From the NCBI GenBank assembly GCA_050258375.1, contig JBLMYQ010000053.1:1-48047 (forward strand): DNA of 48,047 nucleotides, given 5' to 3'. The translations under genes were made by a program, and so were the position numbers. Positions 26,235 to 33,860 of this stretch are shown here, in pieces (the first letter of the stretch is position 1; the number at the start of each line of letters is the position of its first letter). The notes under the pieces are model-generated. The model was given only the letters and a program-made list of their open reading frames with translations, searched no databases and had not been told where the DNA came from. Source of the DNA: JBLMYQ01 sp050258375 (lineage in GTDB: Bacteria > Bacillota > Clostridia > Acetivibrionales > UBA4821).

Positions 26235-27317
26235 TTATTTTTTAAATATTATTTGCTTATCTGTTTTCTTTATCTTCACAATATGAACCGGCGATGTCAG
26301 CACATTAGTAAGTATACTATCCCCTTGTGCCATTGTCTCTTTTACAGTCACCACTACATTTTGTTCGTTTTCCTCTATTTTAGTTATCTCAATCCTATAC
26401 CCTCCAGTTGGTTTCTGACCCATGTATACAGCAACAATAGTATTTTTCTCAAAATCTATTTCCGGAGCTGCCGTGACCGGATAAACGCCGCTATTGGTTA
26501 ATTTCCATAGCTCCTCAAACTTTTCTTTATTCTGAACTACAGCATTATTCGGTTCATTGATTCCACAATATTCAGATATCATTATGGTTTCAAATCCAGG
26601 CTCAGTATTCTTCATACTTTGCAGTCCCTTCTCTTTAATATTATCTCCAATTCCATAAGTAAGCGCACTTCCACCTTGATTTTGATAATCAGAAGCAGTA
26701 TACGCACGCGGCTCTATACCTTTCCCCATTTTCATATTTTCTGCAGCTGCCGCACTATCATTATATGCTTTTAAATCGTTTGGTTTTTCAGCTAACATAC
26801 TGGCAGAATTATTCATCTTACCTAATTTATTATCTTCAACCGAATTCTCGGGCATCTTCATCGCCTTTGGTTTTTCCTTGAGCTTTGCCAACTCGTTGTT
26901 TTTAATTCTGGCATCATCCATGCTCAAATTATCCATTTGTGTCCCGGCAGTGCTTGCAAGAGAATCATTTTTTGTATTAATTGCATTATAGAGGGAAATA
27001 CCCTTTACAGTTACAACCAATACCAATAACGCAGCTGCAGCCGGCAGAAACTTATATATAAAATTTTTCTTTTCTTCTTTACTGGTTCCAATTGAAGCTT
27101 TAACCAGCTTCATATGAAGCTTTTGATGATATCCTTCAGGCAGTTGTACTTCTTCAAATCCTTCAAGCTCGTTTTGAATGCTATTTAATATTTCATATTC
27201 TTCCTTACATGAATGACAGCTTTGTATATGTTCAAAAAGCTTTATCTTTTGTTGTTCATCTGTTTGATTTTCTATATACATATATAATTTCTCACTGAAT
27301 TTACATTTGTTTTTCAT
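26235..27317 (-). CDS. Zinc-finger anti-sigma factor with extracytoplasmic PrcB-like domain
   Basis: 360 residues from the ATG at 27317, preceded by AAAGGAGGTG; an ATG six codons earlier overlaps that site. The N-terminal cytoplasmic part has the anti-sigma zinc motif H30-x3-C34-x2-C37 (HIQSCHSC). One TM helix lies at about 87-110. The outer part is a low-complexity, Met/Asn/Lys-rich stalk (115-235) and then a domain with IVAVYMGQKPTGGYRIEI, the signature of the PrcB C-terminal domain family, which was first described in a spirochaete protease complex. It should hold the ECF sigma factor encoded 22 bp upstream until an envelope signal, perhaps proteolytic, is sensed. The domain assignment is from motif memory. 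Confidence 0.83.
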   Translation of the reverse strand: MKNKCKFSEKLYMYIENQTDEQQKIKLFEHIQSCHSCKEEYEILNSIQNELEGFEEVQLPEGYHQKLHMKLVKASIGTSKEEKKNFIYKFLPAAAALLVLVVTVKGISLYNAINTKNDSLASTAGTQMDNLSMDDARIKNNELAKLKEKPKAMKMPENSVEDNKLGKMNNSASMLAEKPNDLKAYNDSAAAAENMKMGKGIEPRAYTASDYQNQGGSALTYGIGDNIKEKGLQSMKNTEPGFETIMISEYCGINEPNNAVVQNKEKFEELWKLTNSGVYPVTAAPEIDFEKNTIVAVYMGQKPTGGYRIEITKIEENEQNVVVTVKETMAQGDSILTNVLTSPVHIVKIKKTDKQIIFKK

Positions 27318-27339
27318 ATCTTCACCTCCTTTCATTTAT

Positions 27340-27936
27340 TTAGACGCTTTTGCTTAAAAAAAGTTCCCTATTCTTCATCAATAAATTCTTCAACTCAAGC
27401 CTTGCGCGATTAATTCTTGATTTTACCGTACCCGGCGGACATTTTATAATTTCTGCAATTTCTTCATAAGAAAAGCCTTGTACATCTCTTAAAACAATAA
27501 CCGTTTTATGTTCAGGTGACAAAGAGTTCATTGCGTCAGCCAGATATCTTCTAAGTTCATTTCTCTCCACTGTTCCCTCAACCGATTCACTACTGTCTTG
27601 TATTTCTGTTTTAATCTCACCATCTTCAGTATCCAAAGGTGAATCAATTGAATACGTTAGAGTCCTTTTCCTTTTCTTAACCATATCCATGCATTCATTA
27701 ACAGTTATACGATAAAGCCAGGTATAAAAGGAGGATTGTTCCTTAAACCCTTTGATTGTTCTAAATACTTTAACCATTATATCCTGAGATACATCCTCAG
27801 CCTGCGTATAATCCCCCAGAATCCGGAATGTAATATTGAATACCTTGGTTTCATATTTTGATATTAGCTCCTCAAAGGCTTGCAAGTCTCCATCTTTACA
27901 TCTTTTTATCAAGATTTGCTCAGACTGCTCACTCAT
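27340..27936 (-). CDS. ECF-type RNA polymerase sigma factor
   Basis: 198 residues with the two conserved ECF regions: sigma-2 (about 20-92; FEELISKYETKVFNITFRIL, EDVSQDIMVKVFRTI, FYTWLYRITVNEC) for -10 recognition and sigma-4 (about 132-186; LSPEHKTVIVLRDVQGFSYEEIAEII, GTVKSRINRARLELK) for -35 recognition. The linker between them (95-125) is unusually acidic. GGGGTG precedes the ATG. The gene is directly followed by its membrane anti-sigma partner, the usual arrangement for autoregulated envelope-stress sigma factors; no clear self-promoter was identified in the 87 bp before it. Confidence 0.94.
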   Translation of the reverse strand: MSEQSEQILIKRCKDGDLQAFEELISKYETKVFNITFRILGDYTQAEDVSQDIMVKVFRTIKGFKEQSSFYTWLYRITVNECMDMVKKRKRTLTYSIDSPLDTEDGEIKTEIQDSSESVEGTVERNELRRYLADAMNSLSPEHKTVIVLRDVQGFSYEEIAEIIKCPPGTVKSRINRARLELKNLLMKNRELFLSKSV

Positions 27937-28023
27937 TTGTTACACCCCTAACTTATCCACTATCTCCCAAGAAGAGAATAAGGCATAGTTTATATTAATC
28001 CCAATCTGTAAGTTTTAAGATTT

Positions 28024-29175
28024 CTATCTCATTCTAATATATTCAATATATCTTTGATAATTTGATTTCATTTCCTCAATGCTATCTCCGGCAAATTTTT
28101 CAGTCATTGCGCAGGCTATTTCCCATGCTGCAGCAGTTTCTCCCACAATGCTTGCAGCAGTAACCGCACAGACATCCGACCTTTCAACACAAGCCTTGTA
28201 CGGTTCCTTGGTTTTTATATCCACAGAATTCAAAGGTTTATATAGTGTTGGAATCGGCTTCATAGCAGCTCTTATAACAATAGGCTCACCATTTGATATT
28301 CCTCCTTCAATTCCTCCACACTGATTAGTATTTCGATAATATCCGTTTATGGAATCAAAGTATATCTCATCATGAACCTGAGAGCCTTTAATAGCTGCTG
28401 ATTTAAAGCCTGCTCCTATTTCAACTCCCTTAATTGCTTGTATGCTCATAAAAGCTCCTGCCAATTTTGTATCCAGCTTTCTATCCCACTGAACATGGCT
28501 TCCTATTCCTGCCGGAACGCCTAAAATTACAACCTCAAAAATCCCCCCCAGAGAATCTCCCTCATTCTTGGTACTATCTATCAATTCAATCATCTTAGCT
28601 TCAGCTTGGTCATCAAGGCATCTAAGCTGTGATTCAGCAGTCCTATAATTAAATAATTCCTGTTCAAAGCTCTGCCCGGCTTCTATATTGCCTATTTGAA
28701 CAACATGCCCAAAAATCTCTATCCCAAATTCTCGAAGAAGCTCAAAGCATATGGTGCCTACAGCAACCCTTACAGCAGTTTCTCTGGCACTCGCTCTTTC
28801 AAGTACATTTCTTATATCAGTAAAATTATATTTTAAAGCACCCGCAAGATCAGCATGCCCAGGTCTAGGCTTGGTGATTTCTTCAGCCTCGCCAAAAAAC
28901 TCAGCATCCATTCTCTCTTTCCAGTTTTCCCAGTCTTTATTTTCAATCTTCAAAGCAATAGGGCTTCCAAGGGTTTTGCCATTTCTGACACCAGACAGGA
29001 TTTCAACCCGGTCAGTTTCAATTTTCATCCTGCCTCCCCGTCCGTAACCGCTTTGCCTTTCCGCTAATTTTTTATTAATTTGCTCTATATCTATATTAAG
29101 ATTTGAGGGTATTCCTTCAATTATTGCAGTGAGACATTTACCATGGCTCTCTCCTGCAGTTAGGAATCTAAGCAT
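28024..29175 (-). CDS. aroC: Chorismate synthase
   Basis: Converts 5-enolpyruvylshikimate-3-phosphate to chorismate with reduced FMN, the last step of the shikimate pathway. 383 residues from the ATG at 29175, which has AGGAGG 7 nt upstream; a longer in-frame extension lacks any such site. Signatures: FLTAGESHGKCLTAIIEG, the ERQSGYGRGGRMKIE loop, RPGHADLAGALKYNF, ERASARETAVRVA and the segment NQCGGIEGGISNGEPI. It is isolated from other aro genes here and lies downstream of the GIY-YIG/DUF2087 pair, from which a terminator separates it. Confidence 0.97.
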   Translation of the reverse strand: MLRFLTAGESHGKCLTAIIEGIPSNLNIDIEQINKKLAERQSGYGRGGRMKIETDRVEILSGVRNGKTLGSPIALKIENKDWENWKERMDAEFFGEAEEITKPRPGHADLAGALKYNFTDIRNVLERASARETAVRVAVGTICFELLREFGIEIFGHVVQIGNIEAGQSFEQELFNYRTAESQLRCLDDQAEAKMIELIDSTKNEGDSLGGIFEVVILGVPAGIGSHVQWDRKLDTKLAGAFMSIQAIKGVEIGAGFKSAAIKGSQVHDEIYFDSINGYYRNTNQCGGIEGGISNGEPIVIRAAMKPIPTLYKPLNSVDIKTKEPYKACVERSDVCAVTAASIVGETAAAWEIACAMTEKFAGDSIEEMKSNYQRYIEYIRMR

Positions 29176-29209
29176 TGTATTCCTCCTAAATGGTTTTATT
29201 CTCTTTATA

Positions 29210-29238
29210 ATGATACCATCAGAAAAGTAAATGGACAA
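29210..29238 (-). promoter_or_regulatory. Candidate aroC promoter
   Basis: Minus strand TTGTCC (29238-29233), 17 bp, TATCAT (29215-29210), about 35 bp before the aroC start. Its -35 box touches the U-tract of the upstream terminator. Both hexamers are only partial matches. Confidence 0.4.
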
Positions 29239-29270
29239 CAAAAAAAACTTGATGTTTCACACATCAAGTT
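29238..29270 (-). terminator. Terminator overlapping the end of the GIY-YIG-like gene
   Basis: Perfect 10-bp stem AACTTGATGT (29261-29270, minus strand) with ACATCAAGTT (29246-29255), a 5-nt loop, then a long U-run. The stop codon of the GIY-YIG-like gene (29257-29259) lies in the loop, so the last codons are part of the terminator. Confidence 0.88.
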
Positions 29271-29604
29271 TTTTGTTGTATCCTTTATCTCCATAAGGCT
29301 GAAGCTTATCCAACCATTTTTGTTCAAGCTTTTTTAAAGCGTCAGCAGTATCAAAAAAAACATCTTCCTTTTTCTCTAAAACCTCTAGTATTTCAAATTC
29401 AAATTCTTCGGTGCCATATTCTGTCCATTCCTTTTGAAGCTCTTTATTAAAAGGGAAGCCTCCGGTTTTCTTTCCATTAATAGTTCTAAGATTGGTTGTA
29501 CTAGTTACAAAAATCTTTTGATTCTTCTTATTTTTCACCTGATAAACACCTGCTTCAACCTTCATCTCTTTATAAAATTGTTTTAATTCTTTTTTTCTAT
29601 CCAT
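29257..29604 (-). CDS. GIY-YIG nuclease-like protein, probably degenerate
   Basis: 115 residues. The fold is suggested by GVY at about 19-21 (for GIY), the strand NQKIFVTSTTNL in place of the YIG strand, and the helix KELQKEWTEYGTEEFEFEILE typical of small Firmicute GIY-YIG proteins. The second motif is altered (FVT instead of YIG/FIG), so nuclease activity is doubtful, although the LR and the Glu-rich region remain. It lies 38 bp after the DUF2087 regulator gene in the same direction, so they probably form an operon. Function unknown; a nucleic-acid-binding or repair-related role would be speculation. Confidence 0.75.
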   Translation of the reverse strand: MDRKKELKQFYKEMKVEAGVYQVKNKKNQKIFVTSTTNLRTINGKKTGGFPFNKELQKEWTEYGTEEFEFEILEVLEKKEDVFFDTADALKKLEQKWLDKLQPYGDKGYNKKLDV

Positions 29605-29642
29605 TTATATCACTTTCCTTACTTTTATAATTTAAGTTTAAG

Positions 29643-30395
29643 TTACTTCCTCCAATACTCGCTTCCATCAGGCTTTCTATCAAGAAAGCCATACTCTATC
29701 AAATATCTTCTTAGAATAACATAATCATCATATACTTTTTCTAAAATCTCATTAATTTGCTTCTCACTGTATATTTGTTCTCTATCTATCCGCTTTACAA
29801 TATACCGAAGAACAATCAGCCTTTCTTTTTCTTTTATGTCAAAAGTCTTTAATGAACCATCTGGTCCTTCCGGAAAGTATTTCTTTATAACAGCTTCATT
29901 TTCTTCATGAGTAATATTATAACGTTCATCAACCATTTTAGCTGTTTTATGAATATCTAAAAACGTTGGAGCATACTCATCTCTTTCTTTAAACAATTCC
30001 ATGATAGCCAGAAGTACCTTTGCCTGCCGCTCCTTCTCTTTTAATACAAACCTATGATTTCTGATGGTTGAAGAGCTGCCTATTTTCATTTCCTTCTGAA
30101 CCTGAATATCATTTTTTCCCTGATAAAAAAGTTCAAGCAGGCTTCTTTGGTGATTCGTAAGTCCGGTTAGCTTTTTATCAAGCTGAATCAAATACTCAAA
30201 TACTGACTTATGCACCCTTTCAATATGAACCCGCATATACCTTTGGGCCTCATAAAAAACGCCCTCATCCGAATATATAATTCCTTCTTCGAATTTCTTA
30301 CCGCAGAGCAAGCAGATATATTGTTCATGGTCCTTAACATATCCTTTTTTAAGCTCATCCAGTGAAGCATTCCAAAACAATTCTGATACATCCAT
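29643..30395 (-). CDS. DUF2087 transcriptional regulator with zinc finger and HTH
   Basis: 250 residues. The N-terminal part has a C2H2-like zinc site (C28, C31, H57, H62). It is followed by a helix-turn-helix region (about 75-118; LTNHQRSLLELFYQGKNDIQ then GSSSTIRNHRFVLKEKERQ) resembling LuxR-type HTHs, and a C-terminal DUF2087 domain (about 175-248; KEKERLIVLRYIVKRID, YSEKQINEILEKVYDDYVILRRYLIEYGFLDR). These features mark a DNA-binding regulator; its targets are not known. AGGAAGTG precedes the ATG. Its own promoter carries a TAGACA-N11-TGTCTA palindrome, which suggests autoregulation. Confidence 0.85.
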   Translation of the reverse strand: MDVSELFWNASLDELKKGYVKDHEQYICLLCGKKFEEGIIYSDEGVFYEAQRYMRVHIERVHKSVFEYLIQLDKKLTGLTNHQRSLLELFYQGKNDIQVQKEMKIGSSSTIRNHRFVLKEKERQAKVLLAIMELFKERDEYAPTFLDIHKTAKMVDERYNITHEENEAVIKKYFPEGPDGSLKTFDIKEKERLIVLRYIVKRIDREQIYSEKQINEILEKVYDDYVILRRYLIEYGFLDRKPDGSEYWRK

Positions 30396-30429
30396 TTATT
30401 ATCACTTCCTTTATTTTGTCTGGTTATTA

Positions 30430-30452
30430 TAGACATTTTACGTTTTTGTCTA
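30430..30452 (-). promoter_or_regulatory. Candidate operator at the DUF2087 gene promoter
   Basis: Perfect inverted repeat TAGACA (30430-30435) / TGTCTA (30447-30452) with 11 bp between, spanning the -10 box and spacer. Additional TGTC copies flank it (30417-30420, 30458-30461). Confidence 0.5.
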
Positions 30453-30463
30453 CGATATGTCAA
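30435..30463 (-). promoter_or_regulatory. Promoter of the DUF2087/GIY-YIG operon
   Basis: Minus strand consensus TTGACA (30463-30458), 17 bp, TAAAAT (30440-30435), about 40 bp before the DUF2087 start. Confidence 0.7.
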
Positions 30464-30518
30464 GTCGTATTATTCAGGAAAATTTTATTCTTTTATATGT
30501 TGTAAAATTATTTTAGAT

Positions 30519-30548
30519 TTGATAGGATTATCCTGCTGTATATATAAT
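30519..30548 (+). promoter_or_regulatory. Candidate promoter of the stalk-domain protein gene
   Basis: TTGATA (30519-30524), 18 bp, TATAAT (30543-30548); a second TATAAT at 30553-30558 belongs to a short direct repeat (TATATAATAA twice). An alternative TTGTAA-17-TAGGAT at 30500-30528 is weaker. Confidence 0.4.
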
Positions 30549-30601
30549 AATATATAATAATTTAATTTAATAACTTTAAAATTCAGAATGGAGGAAAATC
30601 A

Positions 30602-31660
30602 ATGAAAAAAATTACGTCAAAATCATTGGCTTGCCTGATGTGTATTATAATTGCTGTAGTCTGCATAGCATCAGTAAGCCAGGCGGCTGCCGTGAAGAAG
30701 GCTTTAAATGTATATTGGGGAACTATTAATGTAAAATACAATAACCAGGATATAACTAAAAAAGTTACACCAATTGTAGTTAATGGTTCTACATATCTAC
30801 CTCTTAGAAGCATGACTAACCTTTTTAATAAGGATTTATCTTTCTCAAATAAAACAGTATGTATATCAGATAAAGAAACACCTGCCGTTGTGGCAGCTTC
30901 TGAATATACTGCCTTGCAAAGCCAGCTTGCATCTAAAGATGCTTATATACGAATACTGACTCAAAAAATTGAAGCCTTGGAAAGCTCGAATAATTCAAAC
31001 ATTTCAAACGACAGCACAACTGCCAGCAATATGAAAGATTTACAGAATGACTTAAACGATGATTATGAATCCTATAAAGATGCTGAATTTAATATTTCTT
31101 TGTCCGGAGATAAAAATAATATTACTTTAACCATAAAAACAGATGAAGAAGACTGGAGTGCAATTAAAAATTCATATCAAGAGAAATTTATGGAGAATAT
31201 CGTCAAGGATATTCAGAAAGTATTTAAAACAGCTGTTATTAGTGGTAGAATTAAAGATGGTTCAAGTACATTGATTGAATTCTCCGCTTCACCAAACCAA
31301 GATTTTGTTATTGACTCAAACAGCTTAATTAATAATTTAAAAGAGAAATTGAATGACAAACTGAATGATGATGACTTTGGAAAATTAACAGGAATAGATA
31401 ATGATGATTTGGATATTGCAGTAGAAGGAAACATTGATGACTTAACTTTTACAATTAAAATTGATTTTGATGATTATGAAGATGAGTGGGAGAAGCTTAC
31501 AGATGCAGCGATTAAAGATTATATGAAGAAGGTATATAGCTACATAGCTTCTCAAAGCAGCTTTGAGGATACTGATATAATTGGTTATTTTTATGACATA
31601 GATGGCGAAGATAACCTTGCAAAGCTTTATAGCAACGGAGATTCTTTTAAAATTTATTAA
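30602..31660 (+). CDS. Secreted protein with copper-amine-oxidase-N-like stalk domain
   Basis: 352 residues. A signal peptide (about 1-29; KSLACLMCIIIAVVCIASVSQA) predicts export. Residues 35-97 match the stalk domain first named after copper amine oxidase N-termini (INVKYNNQDITKKVTPIVVNGSTYLPLRSMTNLF), common in surface proteins of Clostridia. A short coiled coil follows (about 100-125), then a Ser/Asn linker and a C-terminal region of two acidic repeats-like halves (WSAIKNSYQEKFMENIVKDIQK and WEKLTDAAIKDYMKKVYSYI share a pattern). No catalytic motif was recognised, and there is no LPXTG or S-layer domain. GGAGGAAAATCA precedes the ATG. The role is unknown; the stalk domain suggests cell-surface attachment or polymer binding. 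Confidence 0.8.
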   Translation: MKKITSKSLACLMCIIIAVVCIASVSQAAAVKKALNVYWGTINVKYNNQDITKKVTPIVVNGSTYLPLRSMTNLFNKDLSFSNKTVCISDKETPAVVAASEYTALQSQLASKDAYIRILTQKIEALESSNNSNISNDSTTASNMKDLQNDLNDDYESYKDAEFNISLSGDKNNITLTIKTDEEDWSAIKNSYQEKFMENIVKDIQKVFKTAVISGRIKDGSSTLIEFSASPNQDFVIDSNSLINNLKEKLNDKLNDDDFGKLTGIDNDDLDIAVEGNIDDLTFTIKIDFDDYEDEWEKLTDAAIKDYMKKVYSYIASQSSFEDTDIIGYFYDIDGEDNLAKLYSNGDSFKIY

Positions 31661-31733
31661 TATTGCTCCAAGAAAAACAAGAACGGTTCCGTTTAAGGAA
31701 TTGCTCTTATTTTGCTTGAAGCATAGTAGTTCA

Positions 31734-31916
31734 AGACCCCTCTATCTCCCCTAAACACCCTCATCTCTGCCCCTTCTCCCTATAGCCCTCACCCATCTAT
31801 CTTCCCTCTCCCGAAATCAGGAGAGGGAAGGAAAAGAAAGTTCTTTGGAGATTTTAGGGAGAAGGGAATAAACAAGGTAAATTCTTTAATAAATTGGGGG
31901 ACGAAAAGTAGTTTTT
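31734..31916. repeat. Nested-palindrome repeat (element B)
   Basis: A 183-bp non-coding block. Its left end AGACCCCTCTATCTCCCCT (31734-31752) matches 18 of 19 bases of the right end of element A. Its right end GGGGACGAAAAGTAGTTTTT (31897-31916) is identical to 26096-26077 on the other strand. Between them are two nested inverted repeats: CCCTTCTCCCTA (31771-31782) / TAGGGAGAAGGG (31855-31866) and CTTCCCTCTCC (31801-31811) / GGAGAGGGAAG (31820-31830). It covers most of the 305-bp gap between two genes. Confidence 0.7.
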
Positions 31917-31965
31917 TAGGTATAATTTTAATCTATGTTTAGACACTTAGAAAGGGTGTGTGTAA

Positions 31966-32490
31966 ATGGAGGTGTATTACAAGGGCATCCCTATGCAAGT
32001 TTCTTTTCTGACTGGTGCTAATGTAGCAACTAATGTATTTGTCGCTGAAAGATATTTGCCAGATTATTTTTGGAAGCTGCTTCCTAAAAGGTTAACAGCA
32101 CCATTCGGCTTCATTTTATTGGATTTGCCTGATAAAGAATTAATTGGCAGGAATGCTTATGAAGCTTTAGAAAATAAACTTATATTTCTTATATCAAAAA
32201 ACTTTACCAATTATTGTTGTAATGATAAAAAATTAGTTGAAAGAACGCTCAATCTTTTACCTGATTCAATTATCATAACCGCAAGAGATTTCTATAGCAG
32301 TTGTAATTGTCATAAAGAAGCTAAAAACTTTTTTGGAGGAAAGAAAGAATTTTCTGTAAAAGAACTAAAAATCTTTATGGATACCTATAGTAACTATAAG
32401 GAGAAAATTACCAACCTACTAATTTACAAATTTGCAGAGTGGTACTTACCTATATGGTTTGACCAAAATAAGTCTGACTTCTGGCTTTAA
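31966..32490 (+). CDS. Hypothetical protein
   Basis: 174 residues; the family was not recognised. It is soluble in appearance (no signal peptide, no TM helix), rich in aromatic residues, and has two cysteine clusters (YCCND near 87, SSCNCH near 112-117) that could bind a metal. The C-terminus is Trp-rich (WYLPIWFDQNKSDFWL). GGGTG upstream of the ATG and a terminator right after the stop support it as a real gene. It starts 50 bp after repeat element B, and its -10-like TATAAT (31921-31926) is adjacent to the element. It is a lone gene between the stalk-domain gene and a convergent MFS exporter. No function is proposed. Confidence 0.7.
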   Translation: MEVYYKGIPMQVSFLTGANVATNVFVAERYLPDYFWKLLPKRLTAPFGFILLDLPDKELIGRNAYEALENKLIFLISKNFTNYCCNDKKLVERTLNLLPDSIIITARDFYSSCNCHKEAKNFFGGKKEFSVKELKIFMDTYSNYKEKITNLLIYKFAEWYLPIWFDQNKSDFWL

Positions 32491-32500
32491 ACAAATTTCC

Positions 32501-32546
32501 ATAAAAAACAAGCATAAAAATCTTCCTTTTTATGCTTGTTTTTTAT
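32501..32546. terminator. Bidirectional terminator between convergent genes
   Basis: Perfect 20-bp stem: ATAAAAAACAAGCATAAAAA (32501-32520) pairs with 32527-32546, with a 6-nt loop. The A/T runs give a U-tail on either strand. The stop codon of the MFS gene (32530-32532) is inside the stem. Confidence 0.9.
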
Positions 32547-33750
32547 TCTTTTCTCTGATAACAATAATAAGCAAGCTGCCCAATCCAATTGCTGCCCCAA
32601 TAATCAATGCAATAGGCGCCCCCAGAAAATGTGCAATTGTTCCGCTAATCAAACTTCCTATCGGAATTACTCCTCCGAATACAAGCGTATAAACACTCAT
32701 TACCCTGCCTCTGAAATTATCACTTGAATTCAACTGCAGCGTTGTATTGACCGACGTAGTAAAGGTTATCATTGTCCAGCCAGTCAAAATCAGCAAGACC
32801 AAAGCTAAAATATAATAATGGCATACTGCAAACAGGATTTGGAAAATGCAAAAGCCTCCTGCTGCAAAAAACAAATTCTTTCGGCTCGGTTCCTTCCCAC
32901 TTGTTCCGGCCAACACAAGTGCCCCGAGCAAAGCTCCTATCCCTAATGCAGACAAAAGCAAACCAAATCCGACAGCCTCCTGATTCAGATTATTTTTTGC
33001 AATTAACGGAACAAGTACGTTCAGATTCATTGTAAACGTACTCATTATAGCCATGAGAATTATAGTATTAAAAACTTTAGGAATTGAGTGAATATATTTT
33101 AATCCTTCCTTAATATTCTGCCAAATATTGTTCTCTGAGTTTTGTATGCTGATTACAGGAAGCGCCTTCATAAGAAACAAGCCTATAATAACAGCAATAA
33201 AGCTTGCCGCATTAATAAGAAAGCAAGCAGCTATCCCAAGCTTGCCAATTACAATTCCTGCAAGTGCCGGTCCAACTATACGCCCAAGGTTAAAAGCAGT
33301 TGAGTTTAATGCTATTGCATTTGGCAAATCCTTCTTTCCAACCATTTCAATCACAAATGATTGCCTTCCCGGCATATCAAAAGTGCTGAACAATCCAAGT
33401 AATCCAGCCAGAATTAGCACATGCCAAAAGCGAACTATACCAGTCATGGTTAGCAGTCCTAGAATTAATGCAAGCAATGCCTGCCCTAATTGCGTTACAA
33501 TCAAAAGCTTTCTTTTTGGAAATCGGTCTACGATTACTCCAGCCATCAATGAAAATAAAAGATATGGTGTAAACTGAATGGCAGTAGCTAATCCAAGTAA
33601 AAATGGAGAATTTGTAATCTGCAGAATCAACCAAGCCTGTGCCATATTCTGCATCCACGTACCCATCACAGAAATCATCTGTCCGAACCAAAAAAGCCGG
33701 AAATTTTTATGCTGTAAGGCGCTTATTCCATTTAAACTTCGAATATTCAT
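32530..33750 (-). CDS. MFS-family exporter (DHA3/EntS-like)
   Basis: 406 residues with about 12 hydrophobic segments. The start LQHKNFRLFWFGQMISVMGTWMQNMAQAWLILQIT and the loop VIVDRFPKRKLLIVTQ (the MFS motif A region) are typical of the MFS_3/EntS-like group of exporters for small molecules and siderophores; the second half repeats the pattern (RGRVMSVYTLVFGGVIPIGSLISG). The substrate cannot be told from sequence. The ATG at 33750 has a weak TGGTGA upstream. It is encoded alone, between an unrecognised protein (convergent) and the glycan cluster. The C-terminal codons double as a terminator. Confidence 0.9.
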   Translation of the reverse strand: MNIRSLNGISALQHKNFRLFWFGQMISVMGTWMQNMAQAWLILQITNSPFLLGLATAIQFTPYLLFSLMAGVIVDRFPKRKLLIVTQLGQALLALILGLLTMTGIVRFWHVLILAGLLGLFSTFDMPGRQSFVIEMVGKKDLPNAIALNSTAFNLGRIVGPALAGIVIGKLGIAACFLINAASFIAVIIGLFLMKALPVISIQNSENNIWQNIKEGLKYIHSIPKVFNTIILMAIMSTFTMNLNVLVPLIAKNNLNQEAVGFGLLLSALGIGALLGALVLAGTSGKEPSRKNLFFAAGGFCIFQILFAVCHYYILALVLLILTGWTMITFTTSVNTTLQLNSSDNFRGRVMSVYTLVFGGVIPIGSLISGTIAHFLGAPIALIIGAAIGLGSLLIIVIREKNKKQA

Positions 33751-33860
33751 GTCGTTTCACCACGCTGTTCTATCAAATTGACCACATGAATATTGTAACA
33801 TTTAATACTCTATTAATCCATTAGTCATTTATCAACATAACGCCCAAGCGTCCATTTTGA

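Noticed and set aside
30188..30463. 91-codon open frame on the minus strand
   Set aside because: Overlaps the DUF2087 gene in another frame and would start inside its promoter.
31801..31866. Inverted repeats in element B as the terminator of the stalk-domain gene
   Set aside because: The structure lies 140 bp past the stop, lacks a U-tract and shares its ends with another repeat element, so a mobile or dispersed repeat explains it better.
33128..33577. 149-codon open frame on the plus strand
   Set aside because: Antisense shadow of the MFS exporter, which has clear family motifs.
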